The notes below the pieces were generated by a model. That model worked only from the letters and a program-made list of their open reading frames with translations. It did not search any database and was not told where the DNA came from. Of a stretch of DNA of 64,000 nt, positions 44,115 to 57,559 are shown piece after piece. The stretch comes from Gnetum montanum (Eukaryota > Streptophyta > Gnetopsida > Gnetales > Gnetaceae): NCBI GenBank assembly GCA_015680685.1, contig MNCI01026912.1, positions 678,542 to 742,541 on the forward strand. Reading direction: 5' to 3'. A program made the position numbers and the translations under genes. Each line of letters opens with the position of its first letter. The stretch's first letter is position 1.

Positions 44115-45850
44115 TCTTCCTTATTCAACTCTAATAGCAAAAGCATAGGACAAGGAAATAGATAGAACAATAGAGATCGGGATGATGATGGACGATGGGA
44201 TAGGGATGATGATATATCCCATTGTGACAATAGAGACTAGGGGTAGGAACAATAGCAAGGGGAGGAGCATCATAGAGAAAGAAGGCACAACAAGACTCAT
44301 CGTAGGCATCATGATCATCATAGTGACCACCAATATGATTATGACTATGATGATCCACTACTAGCTACAAGAAACATGTTGGAATATTTCATAGGTTGTT
44401 AGAATTCCTAATAAGCACTTGAGGGATAGCTAAATACAGTAGCTAGATATGAAAAATATCCCCAAATTTAAGGGGGAATATAACTCAGATCCACAAAATC
44501 ATTTGCAAGCCTTCCAGGATACCTATGCCTTGCAAAATGTTGAGAATAAATGGAAAAAAGTTGAAATTGTTTCCCAAGACACTTATCAAAGAAGCTAAAA
44601 GCTAGTATAGTTCTTTAGAATTAGAATCTATTCACTGATGGAATACAATGTTGGAGCTATTCAATGAAAAATATCAAACATACTCTTGAGTGTTTGATTT
44701 ACACAGAGAAATCCAAAGCTGGAAACAAGGTAATCATGAGTCCTTGAATGCATCCTTAGGTAGGTACTATTCTCTATTGCATCGATGCCTAGGCCACGGT
44801 TACTCCCAATGGGATCACCTACATCACATCATAGATGGGCTTAAAACTGAAATAAGGAGAACCCTTGGAGTTTATGCCCAAGGGAGACTTTTTGAGCTAA
44901 GGGTCCATAAAATCAAAAGGCTCATAGATTAGGTGGCCAAAGAGGAAGGACAGCTAAAGAAACAAGAAAGTACAAAGGAATACAAAAGAGATTCCTCCAT
45001 TTGCAAGAGGGAGGTTTGTTACTATGAAAACAAGGAGGAGACACTGCTTGATGAAGTGATGCAGAGGAAAACCTTGCTGATATAAAAATTTGTTATTGAA
45101 ATATCAGTTAAGGTAGATAAGATGTGAGACTCTTTAGATGAGAAGTTCCAAATTGCTTTGAAGATCACAATGGAATGCAGAGATCAAGGAGGTAGTGCTT
45201 GTGAATGAAGGAAGAAAAAGGATGTTGAATGGAGATATCACAATGATAAGGATAAAGCTATAGTAGTAGAGGAGGTTGTAAATTCATGGACCGATGATGA
45301 GTGATGTGATGTTTGCCAATATGAACATCCTAAGGGATGTTATCCAATATTGTCAAACCTACAAGAATCTTGAGTGTACACCTTAAATCCTCGATTGGTG
45401 AAATAGTAAGCAACCAAGAGGTTACCTTATCCACAAGGAAATTATCAGCAACAATTCCACCAACAAGCTTACTATTCTAGTGGTGTGCCAGCTCAACCTC
45501 AAGAATAGTACCAATAGTGGCAACATCCACAGTTGTGGGGGATGCCACCTTTAAGGTAGTAGTATCCTTATTGCCAACCAAAAACCCTATGGTTACTACA
45601 TTCAATAGCTAGTATTTCCATGTGTCTTCTCTAAGGGGGTAGTCTCCATTTTTCTTCTATCCTCATCCACACTCATCCACGCTTGCACCACCACCAATAA
45701 TACCTTTGCCACCTACTCCATTCATGCAAGGTGAAATATCTACCTAGCCACAACAAAGAAATTCCACGAGGGTAGTAAACTTGTAGCTAGCTTCTCAACC
45801 GAGTGGTCCTAAATCCAAGCCTTGTAAGAGGCCATTCTTTAGAACCAATA
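44115..45850 (+). pseudogene. gag: gag of element D, right of element E
   Basis: Continues the gag of D after E. The capsid-like region is at 44450-44935 (NIPKFKGEYNSD; then an open stretch with RRTLGVYAQGRLFELRVHKI). The knuckle at 45305-45343 reads CDVCQYEHPKGCY and is followed by a Gln/Pro-rich tail. Stops and frame changes throughout. It aligns along its length with A. Confidence 0.7.
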
Positions 45851-46600
45851 GTCCCATGAAGTCCTCTCAAACACTTATGGCTACCAACCCTACTATTTCA
45901 ACCTTTAAAATCCATATTAAGCAGCTGTTAGACCAAAATGCTTCCCAGCTACATACTGTCATGTTAACTTATGTGATCATAGATTGGATCAAGGTCAACC
46001 ACCTTCCTAGGAAGAGATCTAACCCTAGGAGCCCCCTCATTTACTTGCATATTGCTAGAAATGAGTTGTGCAAGGATTTTTTGGATTCACATTCCAAAGT
46101 TAACTTAATTTTAGTTGAGTTGTATAGAGCTTTAGACCTTTCTCCCTTGAAAAAGAGCAACATCAAACTAGAGCTGGCAAACTAGTCCATCATCGTTTCT
46201 TTGGGATTAGTGAAGGACATCGCGACCATCATTTATGAGTGGTCATATCCTATTGATCCATGTGGATATTTCAAGGGGGACTTCCTTATCATCATGAGAA
46301 GGGCATGGTTGAGCACCATCAATGCAACAATGGGGATTCGAGACATTTCCTTAAAGATTTTCAAGGAAAATAAATTTGGAAAAATAGAGAAGAAGAGAGT
46401 TCCATGAATTGTGTACAGTGAGACAAGGTGTAATTGTGTGTAGAGACTATGGACCATCAAAGGCACATCACTTCAAGAATGTAATCAATGTGTAGAAACT
46501 ATAGAAATATAAAGGTGCTTATACATAACAACCACTAAACTAGAGGATACTTAGTGGTTGATAAAAAATGATGAGGCTGGATCAATAATGTGCATGGATC
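45851..46600 (+). pseudogene. protease of element D
   Basis: An open stretch at 45856-46185 carries FLDSHSKVNLI (about 46078), where the third residue of the Asp-Ser-Gly active site has become His. An open stretch at 46201-46407 carries GDFLIIMRRAWLSTI. Same order as in A and C. Confidence 0.65.
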
Positions 46601-47700
46601 CAGCTGAGAGCCTTAATAACTTCTATGTTGAAAGCATGGAAAAATTAGAGCAGCTTAATTACCAACTCTCTGATGCACAAAGTAAAATAGATTAGGGAGA
46701 GGTGGAGATCCTTGAGAGTTTTAAGGAAGATCCCCTTGAGTTAAAGAATCTATCTGAATTCATGGAGTATGAATTTCTTAATAATGGAAAGTAGGTAATT
46801 ATCAATGTGATACTTGATCTGAAATAGAAAAATAAATTGTTGCAAGTTGTGAACAAATGGCCAATAGCCTTCGCCTGGTCACATCATGAGCTAATAGGGA
46901 TTGATCAATAGATATGCTAGCATAGAATCTACATAGACTCCTCCATCAAGCCAAAAAAGTAATTGCAGAGACGATTGAACCCAAAACTCAAGCAAATCAT
47001 TAAGGAGGAGATTGAATAACTTCTCAAAGTAGGGTTCATCTACCTAATTGTAGATAGTGAGTGGGTTAGTCCACTTGTTAGGGAGGAAAGTGGAGAGTCT
47101 GTATAGACTTTTGGTTGTTAAATATGGCAACTTACAAAGACCATTTTCCATTGCCATTTATGGACTAGTTACTATAGGTGCTTCATTGAAAACTTCTTGA
47201 AGATTGTCAAATTGTTGGTGAAGCTTACAAAGAAAGATGCACCATTCGTCTAGACTAGGGAATGCAAAAATGCATTCCAATAATTAAAGCAAAAACTCAT
47301 AGAAACTCCAATTCTATGAGTACTAGATTGATCTAGGATACTCCACATCGTGACCAATGCATCGAATTATGCTTTGGAGGCCATGCTTACATAGATGGAT
47401 GATTAGAAATATCCATACTACATCTGATATGCAAGTAAAAGCATTGTGGGTGCAAGACTGAACTACACCACCACTAAAAAGAGCTCATGGTAGTGGTGTA
47501 TGTCTTAGATCATTCATGCACTATGTGCTTGAGTATCAAGTTTTTGTGCACATAGACCATAGTGCCATCTGATTCCTAATCAATAAACCAAAGGTGAGCC
47601 CCGCGTCATATGGTGGTTGGTGATCCTTCAAGAGTTTGATTTAATAATGATTGACCAAAAATGGATCAAGAATGTGGTTGTTGATCACTTGTCTTAGTTA
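46601..47700 (+). pseudogene. pol: RT and RNase H of element D, RT core deleted
   Basis: The RT start is readable (SEWVSPL near 47053; NMATYKDHFPLPF near 47121). At about 47165 it jumps directly to the segment that in A lies near 17750, so roughly 470 bp are missing, including the FMDD catalytic motif. RNase H-like sequence follows (about 47330-47690). This copy could not encode a working RT. Confidence 0.75.
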
Positions 47701-49119
47701 AGATGGGATAGCAAAGAGGATGAGGGCTCGCTATCTCATCAATTTCCTAGTGAACTTCTCTTTATTGGTGTTGTCGATGTTGAAAGTCCTAAAGAAACAA
47801 ACTGGTCTGATCACATCTTCTCCTATCTACTCACATAGGAGATGACAAAAGAATGGGATAACAAGAAGAAACTATAGTTTTTTCATTAGGCCAAGCACTT
47901 CATGAAAATCAAAGGTAACCTCTGCAAGTGTTGTGTAGAAGGCTTGGTACAATGGTGTGTCCCTAATGTAGATCAACTTTAAGTCCACCAGGACACACAC
48001 GAAGATCCTTATAGGGACCATTATGATGGGAGGAGGATGACCATTAAGATTCTCATGGTAGGGTATGATTAGCCAACGATCTTCAAAGATGTCTATCACT
48101 TCTTTCATTCCTACGACAAGTGCCAATGTAATGAATGGATCACCACATGAATGCAAGGGCTCCAATAATGAATTCAATCACTAAAGCCTTTCAATATTTG
48201 GGGAATTGACTTCATGGGCTCCATCAAACCCATGTCAAATGGAAAGGAATATATCATCATGATAGTTGACTATTACACCAAGTGGGCTGAAGTTGTTGTT
48301 ATCATCAATTGTTCATCTTCTATGATGACATGGTTTGTAGAGTTGAATGTTGTAAACAAGTTTGATGTGCCATGGATACTAATTTTAGACAAAGGAACAC
48401 ACTTTATTGGTCCCACTTTTTGAAAGCTCATGTAATACTTGGGGGTTGAACATAAACTAACTCCATAAGACCTCCATGTCAATAGTCAAGCTGAGCTCAC
48501 AAATAGGGAAATCACTAAAATACTAACATGCATAGTTAGTAAATATAGGAAGGATTGGATTAGTAAACTAAACGATTCTCTTTGGGCTTATCATTCAACA
48601 TGTAAATTTCTTATTGGATATTCTCTCTATGAGTTAGTGTACGAGAAACTTCCAACTCTTCCCATCCAAATCAAGCTTCATACACATTCAATAGCTTGTG
48701 ACCTTAACCTGGATCTAAGTCTAGCCCAAAGAGTAAGATTGATAAACCTCAACATGCTGGATGAAAATCGATTAGTGGTCCTATCATTGAATGAAGTGTA
48801 GAAGGCACACATCAAGAAATGCCTTAACCTTAGAATAAGAAAAGTCAAATTTCAACTAGGAGATAAGATGCTGTACTGGAACCCCATGCATGTACGTCAA
48901 TGTATGAAATTTCAAATACTATGGAAGGGCCTTTACATTATACATGAAACATTTCTATCTAGGGCCATGATGATCTACCATGTTTTCAACCTAAAAAAAA
49001 AGTTATTAGTTAACATGTAACAAATTAAACCTTTCTTGGAGATAAGGACAACTGGTGGAAATAGTACCTCAACTAATGGTCAAGCACACTTCATCTTTTG
49101 GATCTCTTCCTTTCAACTT
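47701..49119 (+). pseudogene. integrase of element D
   Basis: Zinc-binding segment near 47990-48135, core with IDFMGSI (about 48204), and an open stretch 48214-48423 with KYYIIMIVDYYTKW-like sequence. The second Asp position reads LDKGTHF, so the Asn of the usual DNG is Lys here. The end ACDLNLDLSLAQ (about 48694) aligns with A, C and H. Stops and frameshifts present. Confidence 0.75.
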
Positions 49120-50500
49120 AGTTATGGGAGAGATGGTCATCCATGCTAACATTTTGTAGTGGCTCCTAAGTTTTTTTAACTTTTTTGTTTTACATCGTTC
49201 TTTATATGTTTTCCATTTCTTGGATATTTTGCAATTTCTTTTATATTTGTTCTTGTTTGAATTTTCTTATGTGTATTTTTCTTCTTTATTATCATTAGGA
49301 CTTTGGTGTTGAATATAGCTATTGATTGATGGTGGTTTATTGAATTACATTGATTAAATTTATTACTTAATGACTGGATTTCATCATTAAATTCTGACAT
49401 TAATTAACAAAATATTAGTTTTCTTGTGATATTAGGTAGTGATCTCACGTCATCCACCCATTTCACTCAACTCCATGATGTTCTCTCATTTTGGAAGCAT
49501 GAGGTCCTTTCTTAATAACAACTTATAAAGAACCTATTACCTTGGTACTTTTGTGACTTGAAATGAATCAAGTGGAACCTACAAGGGTGTGGCTTTAAGG
49601 GGACTTGTCACCTTTTGTACCTACCTACCATTTAGAGTTTTATGGGTATTCTCATCAATTCCTCACCATTCCTAACATCAACTAATAACAGGAAGCAATG
49701 TCTTTGCATGGTGTGGTTCTCATAAAAAAAATGAAAATTCAAAGCACAACCCTTGGGTGAAATAATGGGTTACAAGCACTGGTTATGGGGCTGGAAAGGA
49801 ATGTTACCCATGCTCTAAGGCACCCCTCTAACTAAGGCCCTCTTCACTTCCTACTTCTCTTTTCTTCTCTATGTGGAATGGTGGGTAATCTTTGTGGGTG
49901 TTCACAAACTCTAAGAGGTTGAACAATCTGAATGTGCCAATGTGAAGTCACTGGAAGTGGATGTCCTTGATTCGCATTAAGGATTGGGTAGTATCAAGTC
50001 ATATTAATCATAGAAATCGATAAAGGACTTTATGTGACCAAGATAAAGAACTCCATTCCATACCCTCTCTCATTATCAATTTTGTCCATCTACCACCTAA
50101 CTACCTTTTATCATGTTTAATCAATGTGGTTGTTTTGGTATGTCCTAATTCTTTGGTGATTTCTTGGTTATTAATAATCCCTAGTGCCTAAAAACTCCTA
50201 GGTATGAGGGCATGTAAGGGCATTAGGGACATGAGCTTGCTATGGGGAGGACCCACTTGCATACTTAGTTTGGATGGTTAAACTTTCTATCCCTTAGTTA
50301 TTTTTCCTTCAAATCCATTATCTTCCACCTTAGAATATCTAGTTTTTGCACTTCTTGAAAATTAAATTTCCTAAAAATCTCCTTTTCAAACTTAATTTCA
50401 AGCCATCTTCAATCATTTATCCTTATTCTAGGCTTTTCTAGCTTCCTTTGGACTCTAATTTCATCACCAAAATCTTCCCAAGCACTTAGTTTTTAAATGT
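49120..50500 (+). other. second polypurine-like motif and 3' noncoding region, element D
   Basis: Begins with GTTATGGGAGAGATGG (49120-49136). It holds the GCATGGTGTGGTTCTCAT box at 49706 and the GGACATGAGCTTGCTATGGG box in 50212-50262. No coding function is seen. Confidence 0.6.
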
Positions 50501-50968
50501 CAAAAATTGCTTCAATAGGCTGCATTGACGCATCCTAGTTGACATAGCTTGATGCATTAATACATCCCCATTGATGCAACACAAAAAAATCTATAAATAC
50601 ATGATCACACTTAGCTATTTTTGCACATTTTCTTCATAATGCTTGGGGAGTTTTTACATTTTTTTGAGCCCAAAGCATCTTCCAAGCACTACAAATTCCA
50701 AATTGCTTATTAAATTCAACTCATTCTTCAACCCTCGAGCTATCAAAGATGAGCTTTATGTTGTGGGGACCACAAACCCATGGTTTATGATAGAAAATTT
50801 TTCTAGCTCCCCAAGGTTTAAGTAATAAAATAATATTAAAATCACCAATCTACGCAAAGTTAAACCTCATTAATAAACTCAGGGAGCTAAATGAATAAAA
50901 TATTAATAAAATAATCAACTTTCCATGGTCACAAATGATCTAAGTGTAACTTATTCAAAAGAAGAAAG
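50501..50968 (+). promoter_or_regulatory. internal promoter-like region and leader, element D
   Basis: GCATTGACGCATCCTAGTTG and ATACATCCCCATTGATGCA (50521-50578) precede TATAAATA at 50592-50599. The LTR of D has ATACCTCCATTGATGCA just before its own TATA box. The leader keeps the GAGCCCAAAGCATCTTCC phrase also seen in A and C. Confidence 0.5.
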
Positions 50969-51031
50969 GTATCAAAAGCATAAAAAGTTACACATTAAAC
51001 ACTAATCCTAGGGTTATTTTCATGATCACAA
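50969..51031 (+). other. 63-nt intron-like segment, element D
   Basis: Donor AAAG|GTATC and branch-like CACTAATCC are readable; the acceptor is decayed to ACAA just before the ATG at 51032. Position and length match the other elements. Confidence 0.5.
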
Positions 51032-51446
51032 ATGATACCAAAGAGGGGATCACAAGGTGAAGGACCATTCTAACATAGGGAGAAGTAGCTGAGAAGACAA
51101 AGGAGTCAGTAGCCACAAAAAACCCAAACAAGAAGTCGAATCCAATGCAATGGGACCTCTTCAGGAGGAGGTCAAAGTGGGATTTGTTTGCTAGATTTTC
51201 ACAATAGAGATTGGCTAGTCATAGTAGGATGAAGTGCTAAGGTCACACTGACTGAGGCCTTCCTAGAATGAATTCATTTCAAGGAGGTCTAAATTTTAGT
51301 TCTTCAAAAACTTAACTTTGGTCCCTTCTTTGACTTAGTACTAGAGGAAGTTTGCACACAATTATAGCAGTCTCCCATGTGGCTCATTTTCTCTTTTAAT
51401 GGAGAGTGGTACATGGGAGAAACCTATCTCTTCTGGAACAATTAGC
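51032..51446 (+). pseudogene. 3' ORF start of element D, cut by element G
   Basis: The basic N-terminus, PMQWDLF (about 51145) and SPMWLIFSFNGEWYMGE.YLFW (about 51373) match the same parts of A. The frame ends at 51446 where minus-strand element G begins. I did not find the rest of this ORF further right. Confidence 0.65.
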
Positions 51447-54400
51447 AGGGAGGTGCCAACTTGAGTATCGAGAGTTTCTTCTTGAAACTCCACCTCAAAA
51501 CCTTGGCCAATTTTGGCGTTGTTAATAAAGGGTGAACACATGTTATCCCCATGAATGATAATTTTACCATCCTTGTATGGTAGGTGAATCTCCTGATGTA
51601 TCAAAGATGAGATCGCGTAAAGCTTAACTAACCATGGTCTTCCTAGGATCAAGTTAAAATTGTGTGTCTCTTCAACCACTAGGAAATTGGTAGACATGGG
51701 AAATTGTTCCCTTGCTATGAAACCCAAGGAGATAGAACCTCAAATCACTACTTGTGACTAATTGGATGACCTGAGTGCAAAGGTAGAGGTTTCTTGGATG
51801 TTTTTGGTTAAGTGTATTTTCTCCACAATAATATATGGTATCATGTTGGTTGCCACCCTCTCATCCACATGAACATGGTGAACCTTGAACTTGTTAACAT
51901 GTATAGTAATAAGGAGAGGAGTGAATATCACTTCTCCATTTTATGAGTCCATATTTACCTCATTGTCATGGAATTTGAGCATGTAAATACATTCATTTTC
52001 CTTAAGCAAAGCTTACTCAATGATAGAGTGGATAGATTCTTTGTTGGTAGCTATATCTCTGCTCATAGACATAAAAGTAAATAGTTGAGCTAGTACGTCT
52101 CTATGTGTAAGAGAAGTCATAATTATGTTGTATAACTTCACTAATGTGTTCCTTTGTTCGAGGGACCATTTGGCTTGTTTCATTGCTGCGAGAAAACTCT
52201 TTCCCTTGATGTGTCATCTTTCAACCTTGGTGGTTTTAATTTTCTCCATCATTCCTAGGATTTTGGCTCATGTTTCAAAGAATGTTGCTTAGGCTCCTTG
52301 TCCATGGGTGTAGCTAATCTTGATGTAGGTTTTGATGGGTTAGCTTTCTTCCAAGCCTTTTGTTGTTTGTTACCTTCAGTGAACTTAGTTGTTGGTTTGG
52401 CAATAGGTTGTTTTTGTCACCATTATAGTGATGATTTCTTACTAATCATTGAGTTATTTACCACTATAAGTAAGCTTTGGTGACAATTTGTTATGGGCTT
52501 GCTTGTTGAAGGTGGAGGAACCCTAATAACAAAGGGTTTCATTACTTTAAGTTGTGACATTTTTGCCACTAAAGGAGGGACACACATGATAAAAGGCTTC
52601 TTAGCGGCTAGAGGTGGTTATAGCTTGATGATGAAGGGAGCTTTAGGCTTTATGTTTTGAGCCTGAGGTGGTACCTTGATAAAAAATGGTTCTTTAGGAG
52701 GATTAGACCATTTGGTTATAGTGAATGAGGCTACAATATAAGAGTTATTATTGGTGTTTGGAGAGTTGGGCTCATTTAACCTTAGCTTTCCATCATTAAT
52801 CATCTTCTAGATGTCTTCTCTAAATGTTAGGAAAAATTGGTGTCATGAACAACCATTTGATGATAATGGAAAAACCTATCTAGTCTGAAGTACTTTGGTA
52901 GCTTCAAATTATCTTTGGTTACTATCATTAGATCTCTAGCTATGTCACAAAGATGATCATACCTCTTATGAGCTTCTTCAAATAATTTTGTATGTTGTAT
53001 GCAATTGTCTTTAAGAAACTATTCTAAAAGCTTGGAGGTCTTCATTGGTAACCTAACATATTTAGTCCTATTCTTTTGCCCAAGGTTTGGTCTTGATTGA
53101 CTTGGGGCATAGGAGGTAGACGATTGAGACTAGTCATAATATGTATTACATGGTGGAGACTTTCTTCTTTTTGCTTGTTTTGTATCTTTGGATACTACAA
53201 TCACAATTTTTTGTTCTTAGTTCTCTCCCCACCCCTCCTTATGTGTTGGTTTTTATAGATCACATAGGTCAAATCATTACTGGCTCAACCACTTCCTTGA
53301 TGTTTTTAGTTTACAAAAAGCCTTGGTTTAGTGATCACGACTCTAAGTAATATAATTTGTACTTGATAAAGTCATTAATCACCCCCTTGAATATGGCCAA
53401 AAGATGTATCTCAATGAGAGATTCATGAATCTCATAAAGTAGAGCATTCCATCACTATATGAACTTTTGTATAGGTTTAAGAGACCCTTGTTTAGCTTTC
53501 ATTAATTGGTTAAGCATTGTATTGAGTTTCAAGTTATATTTGAAATGGTTAAAAAACTATGAGATCAAGTCCTCTAGGGAGCTAATGGAATATCTAGGTA
53601 ATGCATAGTACCAATCTAAGGCTTTCTCAGTGTGGAACATAGGGAAGATGCACATAATAGTATGGGGCCAGGCCTACAACAACAAGCACTCAAAATGAAA
53701 AGTGATAAGGTGAGAGTTAGGATTACCTTCTTTACTATATTTTGTGAAATTGGGAATTGGGATGCTTGTAGGAAGAGTTATCTAAGGGACAACATGACTA
53801 ATGGGATCATCTTGGTAGAAGTCCATGATCTTGATTGTCTGGGTAGTTAAAGCTTTGAACTTTCACATCTCATTGGTGAGGCCCTGGATCATTTGAAATG
53901 CTTGATCTAGAACTTGAGAAATCCTTGTAGGTTGGGAGGTTTAAATGGATGGATGTGGAGGAAGTTGAGAGGCCTAGAGTTATGGTATGAGCATTGGTAT
54001 TGATGGAAGAGGCTAGGTGAGCATGGTATAAGAAGGGTTAAATAATGAAAATGATGTTTGAGTTAGGATTTGTAGGACAAAGGGGGAAATGGGAGCATAA
54101 GAGGCTTGTGAAATTTGGGGTCCAAATGAGGTTCCTACTAGTATAGCTAAGGGGGTGATGTTGTAGACACCACTTAGGCTAGGTGAACTGAGTGACGTTA
54201 TGTGGTGAAGGGAATCGATGAAAATAATGATGTAGAGTGAGACACAGGCTAAGATTAGTTGGTAACAATTATAGGCACTGGGCTAAACATGATCGAATAC
54301 ATAGGAGATTGAGATACTTGATCCATAGGGAATGTTGGGGGCATAGAGCTAAGAATGGTTGCTTGGGGAGTAGACTGTTGGAAGAGATTTCCAATAAAAG

Positions 54401-54775
54401 TGTCTCTTTCTCTATCTCAAACTCATCCTATTCTTTTTGATTTTCATCTGAATTGACTTCCTCACTAAACTCATCAATGTCTATAAACTACATTAGTATA
54501 CTTATATAAAATTTTTTTATAGAAATTTAGTCATAGGGTGAAGGAATATATTCTTTCCTGTTCTAGTGGATGATTTCAAATTATCGCTTGGCATTCGATT
54601 TTGAATAAGAAATAAGGAGACTAGCCTAGATTTTAACATAAATAAAATTATAAAAGTTTTCATTAATGATTGTGAACTTTGGTCCCTACCCTCTTCATCT
54701 AAGAGATTATATACACTCTATGATCACCAAATCCTCGGGATTGTAGACATGAATGACTTCTTGGTTAGGAGCCAT
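51447..54775 (-). pseudogene. element G: gag-protease of a different Ty3/gypsy element (Tat-like)
   Basis: On the minus strand gag starts MAPNQEVIHVYNPEDLVI (from 54775). It has a retrotransposon gag domain near 53640-53400 (EKALDWYYALPRYSISSLED; FFNHFKYNLKLNTMLNQLMK). A decayed HYHQM...HDT-type knuckle follows near 52870, then MINDGKLRL near 52803. The protease part (51727-51447) has NFNLILGRPWLVK and IHGDN, typical of retropepsin regions of this group. Similarity ends at 51447, so RT and integrase are missing here. Sequence and order differ from the Athila-like elements. Many stops. Tat-like placement is from memory of gag style, not a search. Confidence 0.6.
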
Positions 54776-55140
54776 ATGTGTTATGTTGTGAGGTAAGATT
54801 GTTCAATGACAAAAAGGCATAAACAAGGTGCTTTTGAGAGTCTCTGTGGAAACCTCAGCATACAAGAGCCTCAATCTATGAGACAATCCTAGCATATGAT
54901 GTAGGTAATCCTAGCATATAAGGTAGTCTTAATGTACAAAAGCTTTAGTGTACAAAGTAAATAAAAGCTTCAACATATGAAGCCTTAACTACACAACATA
55001 TGAAAGCTTTAGTGTACAAAGCAAATGAAAGCTTCAATGTATGAAGCCTTAACTATAGAACATATGAAAGCTTTCGTGTGCTTAGTGTATGAGACTGCAT
55101 AGTCTTAAGTACACTACACTACAAAGCAATATTTTTTCCT
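54776..55140 (-). repeat. leader of element G with a 64-bp tandem repeat
   Basis: The phrase AGCTTTAGTGTACAAAG recurs at 54941, 55005 and (altered) 55069, giving a 64-bp period over about 2.3 copies. The phrase CTAGCATA occurs nearby at about 54891 and 54911 and again at 56096, 56167 and 56252, so the leader or LTR of G may extend that far. Confidence 0.55.
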
Positions 55141-57559
55141 TAAAATTTATTAAAGAAAAATGGCCGAAAAGCTGTAAAATGTGAATGGTGTAAACAAGGA
55201 TTTACAATGTATGCTGTAACTATAAAGGTAGTGTAGGAGATGCTAGAGGAGATGTTGAACTTTGTAAAGATTAAATAAAGCTAAAATAAGTTGTAGTCTA
55301 CACATTGGGCTAAAGCCAATGATAATAGAAAATTTCGCAGTAGGTTTTAGCAAAGAAGTTAAGTGGTGGCCCTCCTTCTAGTGCCAGAAAACTATAGCAC
55401 TTGAAAAATTAGTGCTAGAATTCCAAGAATTTTAGCATGAAATAGTTCTAAATTTGGATTCACAAGCCTTGCAGAAAAGAATTCGAAGTACCCTGGGCAC
55501 CCTTGTTGATCACCAAGAAACTTATAAATTTGTTACCAAGTTATATAATGAAATTAAAACGCTAGATCTAGGTGTAGAGGAATGTAAAATGAATATAGTG
55601 AAACACAAGAAACTACAAACTTGTATTAAAGTGACAAATAATTTGTAGGAACAACAGTTTAGAAAATACATGTTACATGTTTCAAATGTCCAAGAGCTTT
55701 GAACAAGTGCCTAGAATTCGATGCAGATGGTAGGATGTATTTTTCAAATAGATTTGCCTTTGAATGATCCAAATGACTTGTTTTTTGGACATTGCTCACC
55801 ACTGGTTTCTCTACAACTTTGATCTATGCTAGGGAAGAATGGTTGCTAACTTTTTGGTGTTTGCACTACTTTGAAAATTTTAAATTTAGCTAAATGCAAA
55901 TCTTCCAAAAAGTCCTCTCAAGAAGACAAATTCTTGTTTAAATAGGCTATGGGTCCTTATTTTGTTGCTTGTTAATTCTGTAATGATTTTTGAAAAATTT
56001 ATGGAAAATTTTGTTGTACCTGGAACACCTTCATGCAGCATACAAACAATTTTAGCTAAATGTTTTTCTTTGTACAATGCCTCTTTATGTATTCTAGCAT
56101 ACAAAATTTTCATGACTAGTGTATAGAATTAAAACCTAAATCTTGAATGCTATCTTTGTAGGTTGTCTAGCATACAAAACTATAATGCTTACTGTATGAG
56201 GCTAAGATATCAAATTTTGTAGCTTTTGGAGCACTTTTAACCTCCTTAGGCTAGCATACATGGATTTTTGTAGCTTCCACAAGCTGGAAGATAAGACATT
56301 TATAGCTTACGAAGCACTTTTTAGCCCCCACAAGTTGGGATGTATATGATTTACAATGTATGGGCTACAAATCTTATATTTTACATTAAAAACTACCTTA
56401 AATTCTAGTAATATACAACCATAATTCAAGATTTTGGGAAAAATAAGGCAATTGTATTTGCCTTCATTTTTTCATCAAATTACAATGAATTTTGGCTATG
56501 CGTTATAACATGAAATTTATTTGGGGTGTTTCAACCATAAGCTAGGATAGGTTGCATTTTTTTGTCATTTAGAATTAGAATTTATTCTCACTTTTATTAT
56601 GGAAACATTTAGGATTTACTTGATCCCACAACATCATGATATCATATACCTCATTGTGAGTTAAACCACACTACTTGCACTTCACTAACTCAACATTAGA
56701 AGGCAATGATCGTGAACCAACTATCAACCACTAGCATACTTGCATTATTGATCCATGAATTACGATCTAGTCATGCATGAACGCTCCTGACTTGTATGAT
56801 GAAGTTTTGGAATATGTAGCCACTCATTAGGGAGGCATCAAAAACAAATCATACAAGATTTTCGTTATAACATTATAATACCGTTTCAAATGGGTAGTCA
56901 TAGCATAAGCAAAAAACACATGTAACTCACCTTCAAGGACTCTTGAAATGAAAAACCTACAAATGTGTTCTTCTTAAGGAAGTTGAATCCATTTTTCACG
57001 TTTAATTCTAGAATGATGAGAACTTAAGTGAAGCTTGATAATAGCATTCTGATACTTAATGGGAATAGTAGCTAAGAGATAGCTAAAAGAATCATTAAAA
57101 AATATAAAAAATAAGATAGTTATTTACAAATTATAAAGAGTCATTTTCATGTCTATGTTTTGGACAGAAACAAAAAGCAGTCATTGTAGCTTGCATATCT
57201 CACTCAATACAAATAATCTTTGAAAAAAATTTAAAAAAAGGATGACACAAACTTTAGCTTTTAAATGAAACAAGAATCATGCAAAAATATGAAATAATAA
57301 GAGATATTTGACAGGTTTATTAGTTGCCACTTTTTAGGATTTTAGTAGGTTAGGAAAACAACAAAAACTTGCAATGAAGAACTTGATGTTATGAATGTTA
57401 AAAAAACCTAAAGCATAAAAAATTGCAAATGAAAATAAAAAAATTTGAAAGAGAAACTAAAATTAGAGAAGTAATGAGACCTTAAATGTAAGAATACTTC
57501 TTAACAAAGAACACTTCTCATGCAAATGAAGCTCCCACAAGCATCCTAATATACAAGTT
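55141..57559. other. AT-rich DNA, partly perhaps the 5' end of element G
   Basis: No LTR boundary or PBS is recognised. A plus-strand open stretch (55454-55648, continuing past a stop to about 55820) is Lys/Glu/Leu-rich and could be a coiled-coil remnant; it does not clearly match the 3' ORF of A. The rest shows no coding signal. Confidence 0.35.

Larger units (their letters stand above)
30227..51446 (+). mobile_element. element D: Athila-like element carrying element E, broken by element G
   Basis: A plus-strand element: 5' LTR (30227-31053), PBS, leader ORF, gag start, unrecognised insert (31720-34744), a short gag stretch, element E with its target duplication, gag continuing at 44115, protease, pol with an RT deletion, integrase, noncoding DNA, internal promoter-like region, 63-nt intron and the 3' ORF start. 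It stops at 51446 where minus-strand element G begins. The 3' LTR is not found in the window. Linking 30-35 kb with 44-51 kb rests on gag continuity across E and on the matching promoter modules. Confidence 0.65.

Noticed and set aside
51362-51727. 121-codon protease-like open frame taken as one gene
   Set aside because: Only the part above 51447 belongs to the protease of G; the lower part is antisense of the 3' ORF of D across the junction.
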